Below, piece by piece: positions 63,617 to 64,000 of a DNA stretch of 64,000 bases. The stretch's first letter is position 1; each line of letters opens with the position of its first letter. This stretch comes from Paulownia fortunei (Eukaryota; Streptophyta; Magnoliopsida; Lamiales; Paulowniaceae), in assembly GCA_019321725.1 (NCBI GenBank), contig JAGSPU010000052.1:620001-684000 (forward strand), given 5' to 3'. The notes under the pieces are model-generated. The model was not told where the DNA came from, made no database searches, and saw only the letters and a list, made by a program, of their open reading frames with translations. A program made the translations under genes and the position numbers.

Positions 63617-64000
63617 CAAGCATCAAGCAATAATAAAAGAATCATCTAAAATTCTATGATGTCTTAAAGACTTATACTAGTTTTCATTGTGTGTTACCAT
63701 AGAAAGCATCTTTGCTTTCTAATACTCGAGGCCTAAGATACAAGCAGAATGTTTTGGGAAGGCATTTTAGTTTTCCACCTGAAAAATGTGAGACATATAT
63801 TTAGGGAATGATAACAATAAAACAACCAATGACTAATGTCTAGATACTACTCTTGTAATTTTTAGTTCATTACCAAAATACCCTTCAAGTTTGACATATT
63901 ACTGAGGGCATCCCTGCCCATAAAAAAGTGAAAAATGCCAAAATGTAGATAAGGGCAAATTAGAAAAATTAAGTATTTTTTTTATAAGTTCATCATTTTT
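63617..64000. other. right flank of the retroelement
   Basis: AT-rich sequence with no recognised gene; the window ends here. Confidence 0.5.

Noticed and set aside
1..64000. CRISPR arrays, bacterial operons, integrated virus
   Set aside because: Nothing of this kind is present; the window is ordinary plant nuclear DNA.

Overview
The window is nuclear DNA from a flowering plant, most likely a core eudicot. It is AT-rich, its genes are split by short GT..AG introns, and it carries plant-specific families (an SBP-box factor with a miR156 site, a STRUBBELIG-type receptor, a PLS-class PPR protein, a plastid mTERF), plant MITEs and an LTR retroelement. I cannot name the species.

Layout. 0.4-2.3 kb: mTERF gene (+). 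7.5-8.0 kb: small AT-hook protein (+). 8-18.8 kb: AT-rich gene-poor stretch. 18.8-23.8 kb: SPL9-type SBP-box gene (+) with a 3.7 kb first intron. 24.8-26.5 kb: GPATCH11-like G-patch gene (-). 28.1-30.4 kb: intronless PPR gene (-). 33.5-38.6 kb: SRF2-like LRR receptor pseudokinase (+), convergent with a CDK5RAP3/C53 gene (-, 39.0-42.7 kb). 44.5-46.0 kb: OEP16-3 (+). 46.9-48.8 kb: STR9 rhodanese (+). 49.9-54.9 kb: TBCCD1 (-). 55.1-56.2 kb: hAT-like non-autonomous transposon. 57.3-63.6 kb: degenerate LTR retroelement on the minus strand, with gag but no pol that I can see.

Two patterns matter most. First, every one of the ten recognised genes is broken by frame lesions, about 33 in all. About 27 are single missing bases, many in or next to homopolymers. 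Splice sites, domain order and total length stay normal for each family once the lesions are allowed for. This looks like uncorrected deletion error in a long-read assembly rather than ten independent pseudogenes. Second, gene order matches two separate Arabidopsis blocks as I remember them: At5g06810-20-30 (mTERF, SRF2, CDK5RAP3) and At2g42200-10-20-30 (SPL9, OEP16-3, STR9, TBCCD1). The window seems to keep both interleaved, as an unfractionated ancestral segment would.

The genes do not form one pathway. Several act in organelles (mTERF, PPR, OEP16-3, STR9). The others cover developmental timing (SPL9 under miR156), cell-surface signalling (SRF2), UFMylation/ER-phagy (CDK5RAP3), RNA processing (GPATCH11) and cytoskeleton (TBCCD1).
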